Below are positions 1-9,313 of a stretch of DNA of 64,000 nt, one piece after another. Position 1 is the first letter of the stretch. Each line of letters opens with the position of its first letter. This DNA comes from Collinsella aerofaciens (GTDB lineage Bacteria; Actinomycetota; Coriobacteriia; Coriobacteriales; Coriobacteriaceae), in the NCBI RefSeq assembly GCF_002736145.1, contig NZ_CP024160.1, positions 682,001 to 746,000 on the forward strand, in the 5' to 3' direction. The notes under the pieces are model-generated. The model was not told where the DNA came from, ran no database searches, and was given only the letters and a program-made list of their open reading frames with translations. The position numbers and the translations under genes were made by a program.

Positions 1-1
1 A

Positions 2-736
2 GATATCGGCGCCATCTCCATCAGCGAGGTGGCCGAGCAGTACCTGGCCGAGGCCGAGCGCATCGAGGCGCTGGACCTGGACGTGGCGAGCGACTTTTTG
101 CTGGTCGCGGCAACCCTTTTGGACATCAAGGCCGCCTCGCTGGTGCCGCAGGAGGCCCCGAGCAAAGTCGATGACGACGATGACGAGTTCGACGAAGACC
201 TCGAGGAACTCAGCGCGCTCGACGGCGACGCCCTGCGCGAGGTCCTGATTCAGCGCCTGATTGCCTACAAGCAGTTTAAAGGCACGGCTGCGGCCCTGGG
301 CGCGCGCATGCAGGCCGAAAGCCGCATGCACCCGCGTGTGGCCGGCCCCGACCCCGAGTTCCTTGGGCTCATGCCCGACTACCTGGCTGGCATCACCCTG
401 CGCGGTCTGGCCGTCATCTGTGCCGACCTTGACGGAAAGCGCCAGACCTTCTTACTGGAGGCCGAGCACGTGGCGCCGCATCGCGTGCCGCTCGACCTGA
501 CGGTGGCCTCCGTCGACCGCTTTACCATGGCGCACCAAACCTGCACCTTCCGCGAGCTGTTGGACGGCGATGCCACCACCGAGCAGCTCGTCGTTACCTT
601 CCTGGCCATGCTCGAGCTCGCCAAGCGTGGCTCGCTCACGCTGAGCCAGGACGAGATCTTTGGAACCATCTGCATCAACCGAGTCGAGGGCGCCGAGGCA
701 TACGTGCCCGGCGAGGGCCCCGAGCTCACCGAATAG
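2..736 (+). CDS. scpA: Segregation and condensation protein A (partial, 5' end outside window)
   Basis: ScpA is the kleisin subunit of the bacterial SMC condensin, bridging the SMC heads and recruiting ScpB for chromosome segregation. The reading frame is open from base 2, so the N-terminus lies upstream; a GTG at 29 is internal because the residues before it still match the family. The visible part has the N-terminal helical ending (LLDIKAASLVP), an acidic linker of Asp/Glu runs, and the C-terminal winged helix near LAMLELAKRGSLTLSQ. scpB follows 11 bp downstream, the classic scpAB operon. Confidence 0.93.
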   Translation, partial: DIGAISISEVAEQYLAEAERIEALDLDVASDFLLVAATLLDIKAASLVPQEAPSKVDDDDDEFDEDLEELSALDGDALREVLIQRLIAYKQFKGTAAALGARMQAESRMHPRVAGPDPEFLGLMPDYLAGITLRGLAVICADLDGKRQTFLLEAEHVAPHRVPLDLTVASVDRFTMAHQTCTFRELLDGDATTEQLVVTFLAMLELAKRGSLTLSQDEIFGTICINRVEGAEAYVPGEGPELTE

Positions 737-747
737 GAGCCGCAACC

Positions 748-1476
748 ATGTCAACCCTTTCCACGCTGGAGGCAAACAGCCTCAAAGGCGCCCTCGAGGC
801 GCTGCTGCTGGTGTCGAGCGACCCGGTGAGCGCGCCCGCGCTGGCAGGTGCGCTGGATATCGCCCCGGGCGAGTGCGCATCGCTGCTCGCCGAGCTCAAG
901 GTTGAGTACGAGGAGGCCAACCGCGGCTTTCAGCTTCGCGAGGTCGCCGGCGGCTGGCGCCTGTTCACGCACCCTGCCTACCACGACGTGGTCGAGGCCT
1001 ATGTGCTGAGCTGGGACACGCAAAAGCTGTCGCAGGCGGCGCTCGAAACACTGGCCGTCATCGCATACCGCCAGCCCGTGACGCGCGAGGTGGTCAAAGG
1101 CATCCGCGGCGTCAACTCCGACGGCGTCATCGCGTCGCTCGTGGACAAGGGTCTGGTGCGCGAGCTCGGCCGCGACCCCCAGCGCGGTCAAGCCATCATC
1201 TACGGCACGACCAACGCCTTTTTGGAAAAGTTCGGTCTGCGCTCCACCCGCGACCTGCCCGATCTTGAGCAGTTTGCCCCCGACGAGCAGTCGCGTCAGT
1301 TTATCCGCGAGCGCCTGAGCGGCCGCAGCATTCAGTCCACGCTCGAGGAGCAGGCCGAGGACCTGGACGAAGAGCGCGAACTGCTCGATACCGATGTTGT
1401 CGATGTTGAGGCAGTCGAGGACTTGGAATCCCTGGTCGTCGACGAGACCTCGGAGGATTTGCATGACGAGGACTAA
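748..1476 (+). CDS. scpB: Segregation and condensation protein B
   Basis: ScpB dimerises and binds ScpA in the SMC-ScpAB condensin complex on the nucleoid. The 242-residue product has two winged-helix domains; the motif LETLAVIAYRQPVTR with the following KGIRGVNSDGV is diagnostic of ScpB. The C-terminal 60 residues are very acidic and low in complexity, longer than in many homologues. The ATG is preceded by AGGAGC at a good distance. It sits between scpA and rluB, an order common in Gram-positive bacteria, and is probably cotranscribed with them. Confidence 0.95.
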   Translation: MSTLSTLEANSLKGALEALLLVSSDPVSAPALAGALDIAPGECASLLAELKVEYEEANRGFQLREVAGGWRLFTHPAYHDVVEAYVLSWDTQKLSQAALETLAVIAYRQPVTREVVKGIRGVNSDGVIASLVDKGLVRELGRDPQRGQAIIYGTTNAFLEKFGLRSTRDLPDLEQFAPDEQSRQFIRERLSGRSIQSTLEEQAEDLDEERELLDTDVVDVEAVEDLESLVVDETSEDLHDED

Positions 1477-1498
1477 CGAAGTGGGGGAGACGCGCGCC

Positions 1499-2428
1499 AT
1501 GGGCAACGCAGTACCCGCAGCCGACGCCCAGCCCGTCTATCCGCACACCATGCGCCTGCAGCGCTTTTTGGCACGCGCGGGCGTGGCGAGCCGCCGCGGC
1601 TCGGAAGACCTAATGACCGCCGGCCGCGTGACCGTTAACGGCCAGGTCGCGACCGAACTGGGCACCAAGGTCGATGTCGATCGCGATCACATCGAGGTCG
1701 ACGGCATGCCCGTAAAGCTCAACCAGGGCGCCGTGTACCTGATGCTCTACAAGCCGACCGGCTACCTCACCACCATGAGCGACCCGCAGGAGCGCCCTTG
1801 CGTGGCCGACCTGGTCCCCCGCGACCGCTTTCCGGGACTTTTCCCGGTGGGTCGCCTGGACCGCGACACCACGGGCCTTTTGCTCTTTACCACCGACGGC
1901 GACCTATCGCAGGACCTGCTGCACCCCAGCAAGCATGTCTATAAGACCTACCAGGCACTCGTTGACGGCCAGCTGTCCGACCGCGATCTAGACCCGCTCC
2001 GCCGTGGCATCGAGCTCGACGACGGCCTATGCCAGCCGGCAATCTGCCGAGTCATCAACGCGCGCGAGGCCGAGGCCGTGGCTCCGCAGGGCGTCAAGCC
2101 CGGCACCACCGCCGTGGAGGTCATCATCCGCGAGGGGCGCAAGAACCAGGTCAAGCGCATGCTGAGCAAGATCCACCATCCGGTGATCCGCCTGCACCGC
2201 TGTAACTTTGCCGGCCTGGAGCTCAAGGACGTGGCCAAGGGCTCGTGGCGCGAGCTCACCGACCGCGAGGTGCAGATCCTCAAGGCCGGCGGCATCCCGC
2301 CCAAGCAGGCGAGCGACAAGCGCAACGGCGGCAAGCCCCAAGACACGCCCGCCAGCCGCACGCGTCACCACGGCAGCCACGGCTCCGCACCCAAGCGCAA
2401 CACCTACCGCGAGCGCTACACAGGCTAG
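1499..2428 (+). CDS. rluB: 23S rRNA pseudouridine synthase, RluB/RsuA family
   Basis: This enzyme isomerises uridine to pseudouridine in large-subunit rRNA during ribosome assembly. An N-terminal S4 RNA-binding domain (RLQRFLARAGVASRRGSE) is followed by the synthase domain with the catalytic-aspartate motif GRLDRDTTGLLLFT and the KNQVKRML segment. The open frame runs further 5', inside scpB, but the ATG at 1499 has a GGGGGAG ribosome site about 10 nt upstream and is preferred; ATG 1550 is an alternative. The last 45 residues form a basic, low-complexity tail. RluB versus RsuA specificity is inferred from the scpAB-rluB-cmk neighbourhood. Confidence 0.9.
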   Translation: MGNAVPAADAQPVYPHTMRLQRFLARAGVASRRGSEDLMTAGRVTVNGQVATELGTKVDVDRDHIEVDGMPVKLNQGAVYLMLYKPTGYLTTMSDPQERPCVADLVPRDRFPGLFPVGRLDRDTTGLLLFTTDGDLSQDLLHPSKHVYKTYQALVDGQLSDRDLDPLRRGIELDDGLCQPAICRVINAREAEAVAPQGVKPGTTAVEVIIREGRKNQVKRMLSKIHHPVIRLHRCNFAGLELKDVAKGSWRELTDREVQILKAGGIPPKQASDKRNGGKPQDTPASRTRHHGSHGSAPKRNTYRERYTG

Positions 2429-2494
2429 GCAACCCGCCGCGCCCCAGCGCCCGCGAACCATAGCAGCACGTCAACCATCGAAAGGAAGCATTGC

Positions 2495-3181
2495 ATGATC
2501 GTCGCCATCGACGGCCCCGCCGGTTCCGGCAAGTCCACCATCGCCAAGGAGATCGCCCGCCAGCTGGGCTTTAACAAGCTCGACACGGGCGCCATGTATC
2601 GCGCCGTCACCTTCGCCGCGCTCGACCGCGGCATCGATCTAGACGACGAGGCGGCCATCGACGCCCTCGCCGAGCAGATCGAGATCCGCTTTACCAACGG
2701 CACCGGCGAGGATACGCGCCTGACCATTGACGGCAAGGACGCTTCGACCGCCATCCGCACCCCGCAGGTCGACGCCAACGTGTCCAAGGTCTCGGCCTAT
2801 CCGGGCGTGCGCGCCGCCATGCTCATCCATCAGCGCCGTGCCGCCGAGGACCGCGATATCGTGGCCGAGGGTCGCGACATCGGAACCGTCGTGTTCCCTA
2901 ACGCGCAGGTCAAGGTCTTCCTGACCGCCGACCCGCGTGAGCGCGCCCGCCGCCGCGTGCTGCAGCGTCACCAAAACGACGCCCAACCGCTCACACCCGC
3001 GCAGCTCGAAGCCGAGGTCGATGAGACCCTCGACGCCCTTAAGCAGCGCGACAAGCTCGACAGCAGCCGCGAGGTCGCCCCGCTCGTGCCCGCCGAGGAC
3101 GCCGTGCACGTAGACTCCACCGCCCATACCATCGACGAGGTCGTCCGCATTATCGAGGGCCTCATCAACCAAAGGAGGTAG
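2495..3181 (+). CDS. cmk: Cytidylate kinase
   Basis: Phosphorylates CMP and dCMP to the diphosphates using ATP in cytosolic pyrimidine salvage. The P-loop GPAGSGKST is at residues 7-15, and the NMP-binding segment LDTGAMYRAVT and the motif AEGRDIGTVVFP are present. At 228 residues it has the usual bacterial Cmk length. A clear GAAAGGA precedes the ATG. The last codons contain the AGGAGG that serves the following plsC, so the two genes are likely translationally coupled. Confidence 0.96.
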   Translation: MIVAIDGPAGSGKSTIAKEIARQLGFNKLDTGAMYRAVTFAALDRGIDLDDEAAIDALAEQIEIRFTNGTGEDTRLTIDGKDASTAIRTPQVDANVSKVSAYPGVRAAMLIHQRRAAEDRDIVAEGRDIGTVVFPNAQVKVFLTADPRERARRRVLQRHQNDAQPLTPAQLEAEVDETLDALKQRDKLDSSREVAPLVPAEDAVHVDSTAHTIDEVVRIIEGLINQRR

Positions 3182-3184
3182 CCC

Positions 3185-3913
3185 ATGCGCCTGTTTAAGC
3201 AGACGCCCGAGGACTATTACAACGCCCCCTACGCAGAGTTTCCAGCGCTCATCCGCGGCACCGTCGTCGTAGTCATGGCCATCCTTTGGGCCTTCTCCAA
3301 GCTCATGTGGCGTTGGAAGGTCGAAGATGCCGATCTGCTGTTTGAGCGCAAGGAAGGCCGCGGCAGCGTGGTCATCTGCAACCACACCTCGATGGCCGAG
3401 CTCTTGGCCGTGGAGACGGCGCTGTTCTTTGGGGGCCGCCGCATTCGTCCCATCTTTAAGTCAGAGTTCGCCAAGAGCAAGATCGTGCGCTGGGCCTTTA
3501 GCCGCGTTGGCGGCATCCCCGTGGAGCGTGGTACTGCCGATATGAAGTGCCTGCGCGCCGCTCAGCATGCGCTGCAGCGCGGCGAGGACGTCCTGATCTT
3601 CCCCGAGGGCACGCGCATCCGCTCGCGCGAGATCAAGCCCGAGGTCCACGGCGGCTTTGCGCTCATCGCCCAGATGGGCAAGGCACCTGTGAACCCGCTC
3701 GCCATCTGCGGCTGGTCCGATATCACGCCCGCGGGCAAAAAGCTCATGCGCCCTAAGAAGTGCTGGATTCGTGCCGGCAAGGCCGTCTCGCTTTCGGACG
3801 CGCCGGCCGGGCTTAAGCGTACGAAGCGCCTGACCTGGTTTGAGTCCGAGGCCATGAACCGCGTCTACGCCATGCGAGACGAGCTGTGCGCCGAGCATCC
3901 GGGCAGGTTCTAG
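3185..3913 (+). CDS. plsC: 1-acyl-sn-glycerol-3-phosphate acyltransferase
   Basis: Acylates lysophosphatidic acid at sn-2 to make phosphatidic acid at the membrane. A membrane segment lies near residues 23-40. Motif I reads NHTSMAE, an HX4E form instead of the usual HX4D. Motif III is FPEGTRIRSR. The ATG is 3 bp after the cmk stop with AGGAGG directly upstream. Together with plsY and gpsA a few kilobases downstream it places three glycerolipid-synthesis genes in one cluster. Family assignment is secure; whether the Glu variant changes activity is unknown. Confidence 0.92.
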   Translation: MRLFKQTPEDYYNAPYAEFPALIRGTVVVVMAILWAFSKLMWRWKVEDADLLFERKEGRGSVVICNHTSMAELLAVETALFFGGRRIRPIFKSEFAKSKIVRWAFSRVGGIPVERGTADMKCLRAAQHALQRGEDVLIFPEGTRIRSREIKPEVHGGFALIAQMGKAPVNPLAICGWSDITPAGKKLMRPKKCWIRAGKAVSLSDAPAGLKRTKRLTWFESEAMNRVYAMRDELCAEHPGRF

Positions 3914-3915
3914 CC

Positions 3916-4812
3916 ATGGGTGAGAACGTCATGAATACAGCTGCGGCCGCCGCTGAGGAGGTCGTCCCCACCATCGAGATCGCTGCCCACGCCGGCACCT
4001 GCTACGGCGTGAAGCGCGCGCTCGATATGGCCCTGGCGGCCGCCCCGCAGGCGGAGGAGAACGCTCAGGTCCACACCCTGGGTCCGCTCATCCATAACCC
4101 CATCGTGGTGCGCGAGCTTGCCGAGGCGGGCGTCGGTCTGGCCGAGACCCTAGACGATGCCGCATCGGGCACCGTGATCATCCGCGCTCACGGCGTGGTG
4201 CCGCAGGTGATCGAAGCCGCACGCGAGCGTGGCCTCGACGTGGTCGACGCCACCTGCCCCTACGTGAAAAAGGTCCACGTGGCGGCGGAGCGCTTGGTAC
4301 GCGAGGGCTACCACGTGGTAGTCATGGGCGAGCCGGGCCACCCCGAAGTCGAGGGCATCCTGGGCCACGCCGGCAATGATGCGCAGGTCGTGAGCTGCGC
4401 CGACGATGCGGACGCGCTGCCGCTCAAGGGCAAGGTGGGCCTCGTCGTGCAGACCACCCAGACCGCGCAGAACCTCGCCGAGGTCGTGGCGGCTATCACC
4501 CCGCGCGTGCAGGAGCTGCGTGTGATCAACACCATCTGCGCCGCCACGAGCGAGCGCCAACAGGCAGCAGCCACACTTGCCAACCGCTGCGACTGCATGG
4601 TCATCGTAGGCGGCAAGAACTCGGGCAACACCCGCCGCCTGGCGCAGATTTGCGCAGACGCCTGCGAGCGCACGCATCACATCGAGGAAGCTTCTGAGCT
4701 CCAGGCCGCGTGGTTTACCGACGCTCACCACATCGGCATCACTGCCGGAGCCTCCACCCCGCAAGAACACATCGAGCGCGCCGTCGCGCGCATCAAGGAG
4801 CTTTGCCGCTAA
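3916..4812 (+). CDS. ispH: 4-hydroxy-3-methylbut-2-enyl diphosphate reductase
   Basis: Last enzyme of the MEP isoprenoid pathway, an iron-sulfur reductase converting HMBPP to IPP and DMAPP. The three cluster cysteines are seen in AGTCYGVKRA, DATCPYVKK and NTICAATSERQ, with the substrate-contacting ASTPQEHIE near the C-terminus. The start is uncertain: ATG 3916 follows plsC by 2 bp, while ATG 3931 has a better spaced GGTGAG. Length of about 295 residues is typical of stand-alone IspH without an S1-domain fusion. It lies in the scp-der operon-like run. Confidence 0.95.
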   Translation: MGENVMNTAAAAAEEVVPTIEIAAHAGTCYGVKRALDMALAAAPQAEENAQVHTLGPLIHNPIVVRELAEAGVGLAETLDDAASGTVIIRAHGVVPQVIEAARERGLDVVDATCPYVKKVHVAAERLVREGYHVVVMGEPGHPEVEGILGHAGNDAQVVSCADDADALPLKGKVGLVVQTTQTAQNLAEVVAAITPRVQELRVINTICAATSERQQAAATLANRCDCMVIVGGKNSGNTRRLAQICADACERTHHIEEASELQAAWFTDAHHIGITAGASTPQEHIERAVARIKELCR

Positions 4813-4814
4813 CC

Positions 4815-6257
4815 ATGGACCAGACCGTACCCGCATATGCCGCCGAGGTGGCCGATTACGGGCGCAGCCGCGACCCCGAGCCGGGTGAGGGCGCGCTCGT
4901 AAAGAACGTGCGTCCCGAATCGCCCGCGTGGGATGTGGGTATCGAGCCGGGCATGCGCGTGCTCACGGTCAACGGCGAGGCGCTCACCGACATGATCGTA
5001 TGGCTCTGGGAGGCCGACGATGATACCGTCGACCTCGAGGTTTTCGACCCGCGCGACGGCACCGTCACCCCCGTCGAGCTCGACCGCTTTCCCGGCGAGG
5101 ATTGGGGTTTGGAGTTCGATGGCCCCATCTTCGACGGCATGCGTACCTGCGTCAACGCCTGCGTGTTCTGCTTTATGACCATGCTCCCCAAGGGCGGCCG
5201 CTCCACGCTCTACATTCGCGACGACGACTATCGCCTGAGCTTTTTACAGGGCAACTTTGTCACGCTCACGAACCTCTCCGACGAAGATGTTCAAAACGTC
5301 ATCGAACGCAATATGAGCCCCATGAACGTGTCGGTCCATGCCGTAAGCCCCGATGTCCGCCGTCGTATGATGGGCCGTAACGCCCAACGAGGCATGGACG
5401 TACTCGAGACCATCATGGCCGCCGGCATCGAGATTCACGCGCAGATTGTGCTGTGTCCCGGCATGAACGACGGCGAGGAGCTGGAAAAGACCCTGCGCTT
5501 TTGCGAGGAGCATGAGCAAATCACAAGCCTGGGCATTGTGCCGCTCGGTTTTACCAAACACCAAAACCGCTTTAGCTGGTCATACAGCGACAAGCCCGAA
5601 CTGGCGCGCGAGACCATTGCCATGATCAGGCCCTTCCAGGACCGTGCCTACGAACGCTTTGGCCGCCACACCTTCCAGATGAGCGACGAGTTCTATCTGG
5701 ACGCCGGCATCGATCCTCCCGAGGCAGACTTTTACGACGGCTATCCGCAGTACTACGACGGCATCGGCATGATCCGCTCGTATCTGGACGAGACCGACGA
5801 CGTGTTGACTACCGATGCTGAGCGACTGGCCCGCGTCCGCGAGGCCATCGCCGCCCGCAGCCAGCACCTGCTGTGCCTCTCGGGCGCCAGCGCACGCGAC
5901 ACGGTGGCCCGCTTTGCGGAGTCGCCCAAGGGACTCGCCGGCACTGTCACGGCCATCAAGAACCGCTACTTTGGCGGCAACGTGGACGTGACCGGCCTCA
6001 TCGTCGCGTGTGACATTCTTGAGCAGCTGCCCCAAGACCTGTCGGGGGTTATGCTCTTTGTGCCTAAGCTCATGTTCAACGCTGACGGCATGACGCTCGA
6101 CGAGTATCATCGTGACGATTTACTCGCAAGCCTTACCAGTCGCGGCGCGGAGGTTCATGTGGTGTCGACAATGCCGCATGAGCTGCTCGATACCCTGGAG
6201 CACATCCTTGGCATTATGCCTGCCGACTCTAACACTTCCACTGACCCTACCCATTAA
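4815..6257 (+). CDS. DUF512 family radical SAM protein with PDZ-like N-terminus
   Basis: The 480-residue protein starts with a PDZ-like segment (residues 30-60, including SPAWDVGIEPGMRVLTVNGE). A radical SAM core follows with the cluster motif CVNACVFC (C-x3-C-x2-C), then the C-terminal DUF512 region. It belongs to the family of predicted Fe-S oxidoreductases commonly encoded immediately upstream of der in Gram-positive bacteria, as here. The substrate of this family is not known to me. The ATG at 4815 is 2 bp after the ispH stop; the longer open frame back into ispH is rejected. Confidence 0.85.
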   Translation: MDQTVPAYAAEVADYGRSRDPEPGEGALVKNVRPESPAWDVGIEPGMRVLTVNGEALTDMIVWLWEADDDTVDLEVFDPRDGTVTPVELDRFPGEDWGLEFDGPIFDGMRTCVNACVFCFMTMLPKGGRSTLYIRDDDYRLSFLQGNFVTLTNLSDEDVQNVIERNMSPMNVSVHAVSPDVRRRMMGRNAQRGMDVLETIMAAGIEIHAQIVLCPGMNDGEELEKTLRFCEEHEQITSLGIVPLGFTKHQNRFSWSYSDKPELARETIAMIRPFQDRAYERFGRHTFQMSDEFYLDAGIDPPEADFYDGYPQYYDGIGMIRSYLDETDDVLTTDAERLARVREAIAARSQHLLCLSGASARDTVARFAESPKGLAGTVTAIKNRYFGGNVDVTGLIVACDILEQLPQDLSGVMLFVPKLMFNADGMTLDEYHRDDLLASLTSRGAEVHVVSTMPHELLDTLEHILGIMPADSNTSTDPTH

Positions 6258-6267
6258 AGGAGAGCAG

Positions 6268-7602
6268 ATGAAACCTATCGTCGCCGTCGTCGGACGCCCC
6301 AACGTGGGCAAGTCCACGCTCGTTAACCGCCTGGCCCAGACCTCGGACGCCATCGTCCACGAGTCCCGCGGCGTCACGCGCGACCGCTCGTATCACACGG
6401 CCGATTGGAACGGCCGCGAGTTCACCATCGTCGACACGGGCGGCATCGAGCCGCTCAAGAGCGATGACGTCTTCGCCACGTCCATCCGCGACCAGGCCCT
6501 CGCCGCCGCCGAGGAAGCCGCCGTCATCCTGTTTGTGGTCGACGGCCGCACCGGCGTCACCGAGGAGGACGAGTCGGTCGCTCGCATGCTCAAACGCTGC
6601 GACAAGCCGGTCTTTCTGCTGGTGAACAAGCTCGACAACCCCGATCGCGAGAACGACAGCATCTGGGAGTTCTATTCGCTCGGCATCGGTGAGCCCACGC
6701 CGCTCTCGGCCCTGCATGGCCACGGCACGGGCGACCTGCTCGACGATATCGTGGCCCTGCTTCCGGAGGAAGAGGACGAAGTCGCCGATGAGTTCCCCGA
6801 TGCGCTGAACGTCGCCATCATCGGCCGCCCCAATGCCGGTAAGTCCTCGCTGTTCAACCGCATCCTGGGCGCCGACCGCTCCATCGTGTCCAACATTGCC
6901 GGCACCACGCGCGATGCCATCGACACGGTCGTCGAGCGCAACGGCAAGCACTACCGCATGGTCGATACCGCGGGCATCCGCAAGAAGAGCACCGTGTACG
7001 AGAACATCGAGTACTACTCCATGGTCCGCGGCCTGCGCGCCATCGACCGCGCCGACGTGGCGCTGCTCGTCGTCGACGCCTCCGTGGGCGTCACCGAGCA
7101 GGACCAGAAGGTCATGGGCTTGGCCATCGAGCGCGGCTGTGCCATCGTGGTGCTGCTCAACAAGTGGGACCTGCTCGACGATGACCGCAAGCGCGAGGCC
7201 TGCATGGAGACCGTCGACCGCCGTCTGGGCGTCATGGCTCCCTGGGCCCAGTACTTGCGCATCTCGGCCCTGACCGGCCGCAGCGTCGAGAAGATCTGGG
7301 CGATGGTCGACGCAGCCGAGAAGACGCGCTCGCAAAAGATCAGCACCTCGCGCCTCAATACGTTCCTCACCGACCTGCGCGAGTTCGGTCATACCGTGGT
7401 AGACGGCAAGCGTCGCCTGCGCATGCACTACGTGACCCAGACGGGCGTCAACCCGCCGACGTTCACGTTCTTCGTCAACCACAGTGACCTGGTCAACGAC
7501 ACCTACCAGCGCTACGTGGAGAACCGCATGCGCTCGACCTTCGACTTTGCCGGCACGCCCATTCGACTCTTCTTTAGGAAGAAGGAGCAAAAGGATGCAT
7601 AA
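6268..7602 (+). CDS. der: Ribosome biogenesis GTPase Der (EngA)
   Basis: Essential GTPase with two tandem G domains that acts in 50S subunit maturation. The first P-loop is GRPNVGKST at residues 8-16, with DTGG and NKLD motifs. The second P-loop is GRPNAGKSS near residue 185, with DTAG and NKWD, followed by the KH-like C-terminal domain. The ATG at 6268 has AAAGGAGAG upstream; the longer open frame inside the previous gene is not used. Length is 444 residues. Its last 8 bases overlap the plsY start, implying coupling. Confidence 0.96.
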   Translation: MKPIVAVVGRPNVGKSTLVNRLAQTSDAIVHESRGVTRDRSYHTADWNGREFTIVDTGGIEPLKSDDVFATSIRDQALAAAEEAAVILFVVDGRTGVTEEDESVARMLKRCDKPVFLLVNKLDNPDRENDSIWEFYSLGIGEPTPLSALHGHGTGDLLDDIVALLPEEEDEVADEFPDALNVAIIGRPNAGKSSLFNRILGADRSIVSNIAGTTRDAIDTVVERNGKHYRMVDTAGIRKKSTVYENIEYYSMVRGLRAIDRADVALLVVDASVGVTEQDQKVMGLAIERGCAIVVLLNKWDLLDDDRKREACMETVDRRLGVMAPWAQYLRISALTGRSVEKIWAMVDAAEKTRSQKISTSRLNTFLTDLREFGHTVVDGKRRLRMHYVTQTGVNPPTFTFFVNHSDLVNDTYQRYVENRMRSTFDFAGTPIRLFFRKKEQKDA

Positions 7603-8278
7603 TCCGATTCTGCTAACCGCTATCTGCGCCGTGGTCTCGTTCTTTATCGGAGCGATTCCGTTTGGCCTGATCTTGGGCCGCGTGTTTAACCACACCGACA
7701 TCCGCAAGGCGGGCTCCGGCAACATCGGCACCACCAACGCCCTGCGCGTAGCCGGCCCCAAGGTGGCCGCGCTCACGCTGCTGCTCGACTGCCTTAAGGG
7801 CGCCATCTGCGTCCTTATCGCACGTCCGCTTATCGCCGACATGGGCTACGGCTTCCCCGTGAGCATTATGGCCCCCGGTGCCGCCGGCGACTGGATGCTC
7901 GGCGTCATCTGCCTGGCTGCCGTGTGGGGACACATCTTCTCGCCCTACCTCAACTTCCACGGCGGCAAGGGTATCGCCGTTGGTCTGGGTGTCATCCTCG
8001 CCTGGTACTGGCCTATTGGCCTGTCGCTGCTGGGCATGTTTATCGTGGCCGTCGCCATCACCAAGTTTGTGTCGGTGGGCTCACTCGCCGCTGCCATCGG
8101 TCTTCCCATCGCTGCTTGCGTGGTCTTTCCGTACAGCAGCCTGGGCCTCAAGTTCTGCATGGCGATGATCGGCATCACCGTTGTGTGGGCCCATCGCGCG
8201 AATATCCAAAAGCTCATGGCCGGTAAGGAGTCCAAGCTCTCGTTTACCAAGCGCGTCACCGAGCCCGACGATAAATAG
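7595..8278 (+). CDS. plsY: Glycerol-3-phosphate acyltransferase PlsY
   Basis: Membrane enzyme that transfers the acyl group from acyl-phosphate to glycerol-3-phosphate, the first step of phospholipid synthesis. The 227-residue protein is almost entirely hydrophobic with about five spans. Diagnostic loops are RKAGSGNIGTTNALR and NFHGGKGIAVGLG. The AGGAAGAAGGAGC stretch inside the end of der supplies the ribosome site for ATG 7595. gpsA, which makes its substrate glycerol-3-phosphate, follows 9 bp later. Confidence 0.95.
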   Translation: MHNPILLTAICAVVSFFIGAIPFGLILGRVFNHTDIRKAGSGNIGTTNALRVAGPKVAALTLLLDCLKGAICVLIARPLIADMGYGFPVSIMAPGAAGDWMLGVICLAAVWGHIFSPYLNFHGGKGIAVGLGVILAWYWPIGLSLLGMFIVAVAITKFVSVGSLAAAIGLPIAACVVFPYSSLGLKFCMAMIGITVVWAHRANIQKLMAGKESKLSFTKRVTEPDDK

Positions 8279-8287
8279 GAGAGAGTC

Positions 8288-9295
8288 ATGAATGTTGCGC
8301 TGATTGGCTCCGGCTCCTGGGGAACCGCCGTCGCCGGACTTGCTGCCGCGCGAGCCGAGCGCGTGACCATGTGGGCCCATAGCGAGCAGACGGCCACCGG
8401 CATCAATGGCGAGCACCGCAACCCCCGCTACCTTGTGGGCTACGAGCTGCCGGACAACGTGGTAGCAACGACCGAGCTCGCCCAGGAGCTCTACGGTGCC
8501 GATGCGATCATCTTTGCCGTGCCCTCCACGCATCTGCGCGACGTGTGCCGTCAGACAGCGCCGTTTATCGATGCCGAGACTCCGGTCCTGTGCCTCACCA
8601 AGGGCATCGAGCCTGAGTCCGGCCTGCTCATGAGCGAGGTCATTGCCAGCGAGATCGGCAACGAGCGTCGTGTGGCGGCCCTCTCGGGCCCCAACCATGC
8701 CGAGGAGATCTGCCGCGGCGGACTTTCTGCCGCCGTCATCGCCAGTGTAGACCAGCAGGTGGGGGAGACCTTTAAGGAGCTGCTGCTGTCCACGGCCTTC
8801 CGCATCTACCTGTCGCAGGATATGACCGGCGTCGAGGTCTGCGGCGCCATGAAAAATGTCATCGCCATCGTATGCGGCATCTCCGCGGGCTCGGGCGCGG
8901 GCGACAACACACTTGCCCTCATCATGACGCGCGGCTTGGCCGAGATCAGCCGTCTGGTGCACGCCCGCGGCGGTCAAGCTATGACCTGCATGGGACTTGC
9001 CGGCATGGGCGACCTCATTGCCACCTGCACCTCGGAGCATTCGCGCAACCGTACCTTTGGCTACGAGTTTGCCCACGGCGTGTCGCTCGACGAGTACCAG
9101 ACGCGCACGCATATGGTGGTGGAAGGCGCCGTCGCCGCCCGCAGCGTCAGCGAGCTCGCCCGTTCACTGGGCGTAGACATTCCGCTCACCTTTGCCGTGG
9201 AGCAAACGCTCTACAACGGTGTTACTTTGGATAGGGCGCTCGAGATTCTTACCGATCGCGTCCCCTCTCAAGAGTTCTACGGACTCACCGACTAG
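8288..9295 (+). CDS. gpsA: Glycerol-3-phosphate dehydrogenase [NAD(P)+]
   Basis: Reduces dihydroxyacetone phosphate to sn-glycerol-3-phosphate for phospholipids. The N-terminal dinucleotide-binding motif is IGSGSWGTA. The segments LCLTKGIEP, SGPNHAEEICRG and GAMKNVIAI, with its catalytic lysine, are intact. The 335-residue length is normal. AGGAGAGAG lies 7 nt before the ATG. The der-plsY-gpsA order matches many Gram-positive genomes. Confidence 0.96.
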   Translation: MNVALIGSGSWGTAVAGLAAARAERVTMWAHSEQTATGINGEHRNPRYLVGYELPDNVVATTELAQELYGADAIIFAVPSTHLRDVCRQTAPFIDAETPVLCLTKGIEPESGLLMSEVIASEIGNERRVAALSGPNHAEEICRGGLSAAVIASVDQQVGETFKELLLSTAFRIYLSQDMTGVEVCGAMKNVIAIVCGISAGSGAGDNTLALIMTRGLAEISRLVHARGGQAMTCMGLAGMGDLIATCTSEHSRNRTFGYEFAHGVSLDEYQTRTHMVVEGAVAARSVSELARSLGVDIPLTFAVEQTLYNGVTLDRALEILTDRVPSQEFYGLTD

Positions 9296-9313
9296 CGCAG
9301 AAAGGCTTCTACC

